From NCBI GenBank assembly GCA_011371515.1, contig DRQE01000136.1:1-9033 (forward strand): a stretch of 9,033 nucleotides of DNA. The letters are read 5' to 3'. Shown piece after piece: positions 7,631 to 9,033 of the stretch (position 1 is the first letter of the stretch; each line of letters begins with the position of its first letter). Below the pieces are notes generated by a model. The model worked only from the letters and a program-made list of their open reading frames with translations. It was not told the DNA's origin and did no database searches. The position numbers and the translations under genes are program-made. Origin of the DNA: Deltaproteobacteria bacterium. GTDB taxonomy: Bacteria; Desulfobacterota; GWC2-55-46; DRQE01.

Positions 7631-8458
7631 ATGGCTACAAAAGGTTTCAAAAAGGTTTCTGTTCTGGCTGTCCTGCTCCTCTCGGTGCTTGCCCTTGCTG
7701 TTGCTCTATATGTTCTACGGCAAAGACCCCCAGAACCTCCACAACCACCAGCACCCCTGCCTGAAAAGCTACCCCCCGTGGTAGAGAAGAAGCCCTCTGC
7801 CAGAATAGCCATAGTTATAGACGATATGGGTTATGACATGAAACCGCTTGAGGAGCTTCTGAAGCTCAAGGCTCCCATAACGATAGCCGTGCTTCCACAC
7901 CTTACCTACTCCCGTAAGATAGCAGAGCGGGCACACCTTGAAGGTATAGAGGTTATTCTGCACCTGCCCATGGAGCCCAAGAACACCAAAAGACACAACC
8001 CCGGAGAAGGTGCCCTCTACACCAGCATGGACGAAAAGGAGATACGGCTACGGCTTGAGGCTGACCTCGACGCCGTGCCCTACATCACGGGGGTGAACAA
8101 CCACATGGGCTCAAGGTTCACAGAGGATGCAGAGAAGATGAAGCCTGTCCTTATGGTGCTCAAAGAAAAGGGGCTTTTCTTCGTGGACAGCAAAACCACC
8201 GGCAGGTCTGTTGCCGAAGGGCTTGCAAAAAGTATGGGGCTCGCCGTAGCCTCAAGGGATGTCTTTCTGGACAATGAAAGAGACAGGGATTACATCCGCG
8301 GACAGATAGAGAAACTCAAGACCATTGCGAAAAAGCGCGGAGAAGCTATCGGCATAGGGCATCCCTATCCTGAAACAATAGCTACATTAAAGGAGGTGAT
8401 AGTAGAGTTACAAAACGACGGTATTGAGCTCGTAAGAGTTTCAGAACTTACCCGGTAA
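7631..8458 (+). CDS. YibQ-type divergent polysaccharide deacetylase (DUF610 family)
   Basis: Protein of 275 residues. It begins with a hydrophobic segment at about 10-29 acting as signal or anchor, then a Pro-rich linker at 33-50 ([11 protein letters not shown]). The catalytic-type domain starts at about 57, with IAIVIDDMG at 59-67, ILHLPMEP at 109-116, VNNHMGSR at 155-162, FFVDS at 183-187 and [10 protein letters not shown] at 240-249. This is the divergent polysaccharide deacetylase family of the NodB-like fold, which includes E. coli YibQ, itself next to envC. The substrate is unproven; a periplasmic role on peptidoglycan or another cell-wall glycan is inferred from fold and position. ATG 7631 is preferred, with GAAGAG at 7618-7623 seven bases upstream; an in-frame TTG at 7625 with AGGG nearby would add two residues. 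It lies 33 bases after ctpA. Confidence 0.9.
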   Translation: MATKGFKKVSVLAVLLLSVLALAVALYVLRQRPPEPPQPPAPLPEKLPPVVEKKPSARIAIVIDDMGYDMKPLEELLKLKAPITIAVLPHLTYSRKIAERAHLEGIEVILHLPMEPKNTKRHNPGEGALYTSMDEKEIRLRLEADLDAVPYITGVNNHMGSRFTEDAEKMKPVLMVLKEKGLFFVDSKTTGRSVAEGLAKSMGLAVASRDVFLDNERDRDYIRGQIEKLKTIAKKRGEAIGIGHPYPETIATLKEVIVELQNDGIELVRVSELTR

Positions 8459-8481
8459 AAACACAAAAGGAGGTAAATGTA

Positions 8482-8682
8482 ATGCCAAAGGGGAAAGTAA
8501 AATGGTTCAATGAGAAGAAGGGGTTCGGCTTCATAAAGCAGGACTCAGGCGACGATGTGTTCGTCCACTACAGCGGTATTCAGGGCGATGGCTTCAAGAC
8601 CCTCAAAGAGGGCGAGGAAGTTGAGTTCGAGATAGTGGATGGCACGAAGGGCCCACAGGCAGTAAATGTTGTAAAGGTCTAA
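8482..8682 (+). CDS. Cold-shock domain protein (CspA family)
   Basis: Small 66-residue single-stranded nucleic-acid binding protein, the usual length of bacterial cold-shock proteins, acting in the cytoplasm as an RNA chaperone. The RNP1 motif KGFGFI is at 13-18 and RNP2 VFVHYS at 26-31. The opening [14 protein letters not shown] and the closing GPQAVNVV are family hallmarks. A near-perfect Shine-Dalgarno AAGGAGGT at 8467-8474 sits 7 bases from the ATG, the strongest in the window, suggesting high expression. Only 23 bases separate it from the preceding deacetylase-like gene. A long regulatory leader like that of E. coli cspA would therefore have to lie inside that gene, and read-through from the envelope operon is possible. 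Which csp paralogue this is cannot be decided. Confidence 0.95.
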   Translation: MPKGKVKWFNEKKGFGFIKQDSGDDVFVHYSGIQGDGFKTLKEGEEVEFEIVDGTKGPQAVNVVKV

Positions 8683-8703
8683 AAAGACAGAGCCTTGCTT
8701 TTC

Positions 8704-8732
8704 TTGTAATTATCTCTGTATTCTGTTATCAT
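8704..8732 (+). promoter_or_regulatory. Promoter candidate for the prenyl diphosphate synthase gene
   Basis: TTGTAA at 8704-8709 (4 of 6 to the -35 consensus), a 17-base spacer and TATCAT at 8727-8732 (5 of 6 to the -10 consensus) lie in the only sizeable gap of this operon. Transcription would start near 8739, about 25 bases before the ATG at 8764. Confidence 0.4.
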
Positions 8733-8752
8733 TTGATAATTCAGGGATAATT
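8708..8752. repeat. Cluster of GATAATT boxes
   Basis: AATTATC at 8708-8714 is the inverse of GATAATT, which then occurs directly at 8735-8741 and 8746-8752, 11 bases apart. TTATC-ATTT-GATAA at 8726-8739 forms a perfect 5-bp stem with a 4-base loop. The boxes surround the -10 candidate. They may be operator sites or simply AT-rich background. Confidence 0.35.
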
Positions 8753-8763
8753 TGCAGGAGAAG

Positions 8764-8943
8764 ATGTTGCTCGACCTTAAGACATATCTGTCTGAAAGGG
8801 CACAACTTGTAAACAGGGCACTTGAAAGGCTTCTGCCCGCAGAGGACGAGTTTCCAGAAAGCCTCTACAGGGCAATGCGATACAGCCTCTTCGCAGGTGG
8901 AAAGAGGTTGAGACCTGTGCTCGTTCTTGCCTCGGTAGGCTGA
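8764..8943 (+). pseudogene. ispA: 5' fragment of farnesyl/geranylgeranyl diphosphate synthase, interrupted
   Basis: Trans-isoprenyl diphosphate synthases condense isopentenyl diphosphate with allylic diphosphates to make farnesyl or geranylgeranyl diphosphate in the cytoplasm. The reading MLLDLKTYLSERAQLV continues to SLFAGGKRLRPVLVLAS, where FAGGKRLRP at 43-51 is the conserved isopentenyl-diphosphate binding motif near the N-terminus. The frame then ends at TGA 8941-8943 after only 59 residues, while the family has about 290-300. Family similarity ends at Ser57 (8932-8934), and the expected continuation (E-A-V-G-G, then the first DDxxD) is absent in every forward frame, so this is not a simple frameshift. 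AGGAG at 8756-8760 lies 3 bases before the ATG; TTG at 8752 or 8767 are alternative starts. The break coincides with an insertion-sequence-like end. Product without the Asp-rich motifs should be inactive. Confidence 0.85.
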
Positions 8944-9033
8944 TTTCTTCAGCCCCTCCTGTGAGAAGGGGCTGAAGGTGAGAGGCGGAGTTACTGAACA
9001 TCCCTGATTAATACAAATGCACCACGTATATCA
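8935..9033 (+). mobile_element. Probable left end of an IS200/IS605-type insertion sequence (partial)
   Basis: The prenyl synthase reading frame breaks between 8934 and 8943 and is replaced by unrelated sequence. Within 15 bases of the break lies a strong imperfection-free hairpin (8947-8977), the kind of subterminal structure that IS200/IS605 elements use instead of terminal inverted repeats. About 40 bases further, ATG at 9017 opens a frame reading M-H-H-V-Y to the window edge, with an in-frame stop just upstream at 9005-9007. Many TnpA (Y1 transposase) proteins begin with a similar H-x-V-Y-x-L stretch, so this could be the tnpA start. Only five codons are visible and there is no good Shine-Dalgarno. 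No tnpB, right end or target repeat can be seen. An alternative is an assembly junction or another repeat element. On the minus strand a 13-codon open frame ends at 8991, with no recognisable similarity. Confidence 0.5.
8947..8977. repeat. 11-bp perfect hairpin at the break in the prenyl synthase gene
   Basis: CTTCAGCCCCT at 8947-8957 pairs perfectly with AGGGGCTGAAG at 8967-8977 around a 9-base loop. No T-run follows on either strand, so an intrinsic terminator is unlikely. GGCTGA at 8938-8943 can alternatively pair with TCAGCC at 8949-8954 (loop TTTCT), giving two mutually exclusive stems. Confidence 0.85.

Noticed and set aside
8459..8481. Cold-shock RNA thermosensor leader before csp
   Set aside because: Only 23 bases separate csp from the preceding stop, too short for the long structured leader seen in E. 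coli cspA, and no cold-box-like element was recognised.
8947..8977. Intrinsic transcription terminator
   Set aside because: The stem is strong and GC-rich, but no T-run follows on either strand, and it lies exactly where a coding gene is broken, which fits a transposon end better.
8925..9033. Prenyl synthase broken only by a frameshift
   Set aside because: The two other forward frames after 8934 (one hits TAG at once; the other reads L-G-R-L-I-S-S-A) show nothing like the expected E-A-V-G-G or DDxxD segments.
1..9033. CRISPR array, tRNA or rRNA genes, toxin-antitoxin or phage-defence system
   Set aside because: No regularly spaced repeats, tRNA-like cloverleaf or rRNA segment was noticed, and nearly all sequence is accounted for by recognisable housekeeping genes.

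Overview
The window looks like a chromosomal stretch from a Gram-negative, probably thermophilic or metal/sulfur-cycle-type bacterium, with Nitrospirota or Desulfobacterota as best guesses. This rests on the gene content (an outer-membrane-type FtsEX/EnvC/CtpA/YibQ cell-envelope cluster) and on heavy use of ATA, AGA and AGG codons in all genes. No rRNA or other phylogenetic marker is present, so the placement is inference. Coding density is very high and nearly all genes are recognisable housekeeping genes.

Left part, minus strand (1-3366): three genes read leftwards in the order lipA (lipoyl synthase), alaC-like PLP aminotransferase, hom (homoserine dehydrogenase with a C-terminal ACT domain, running off the left edge). 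lipA and alaC overlap by one base (TGATG), and alaC and hom are 27 bases apart, so they read as one operon joining aspartate-family and alanine amino-acid metabolism with lipoate synthesis.

Divergent intergenic region (3367-3561): it holds a very good sigma70-type promoter (TTGACA, 17 bases, GATAAT) for the rightward operon, a weak leftward promoter candidate and a small AT-rich palindrome.

Centre, plus strand (3562-8458): ftsE, ftsX, an EnvC-type murein hydrolase activator, a CtpA-type S41 protease and a YibQ-type divergent polysaccharide deacetylase. The first three overlap by 1 and 4 bases and the last two follow closely. FtsEX is an ABC-like machine that drives conformational change in a periplasmic coiled-coil/LytM protein. 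The LytM domain here has lost all zinc ligands, so it should activate an amidase encoded elsewhere. The protease and YibQ-like protein fit the same theme of controlled peptidoglycan cleavage.

Right end (8459-9033): a small cold-shock protein gene, an intergenic region with a promoter candidate and repeated GATAATT boxes, and then the first 57 or so codons of a farnesyl/geranylgeranyl diphosphate synthase gene. That gene stops abruptly and is followed by unrelated sequence with a strong 11-bp hairpin and what may be the first codons of a TnpA. This is best explained as the left end of an IS200/IS605-type insertion sequence that has broken the gene. It is the only clearly non-routine part of the window. 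I see no convincing previously undescribed system.
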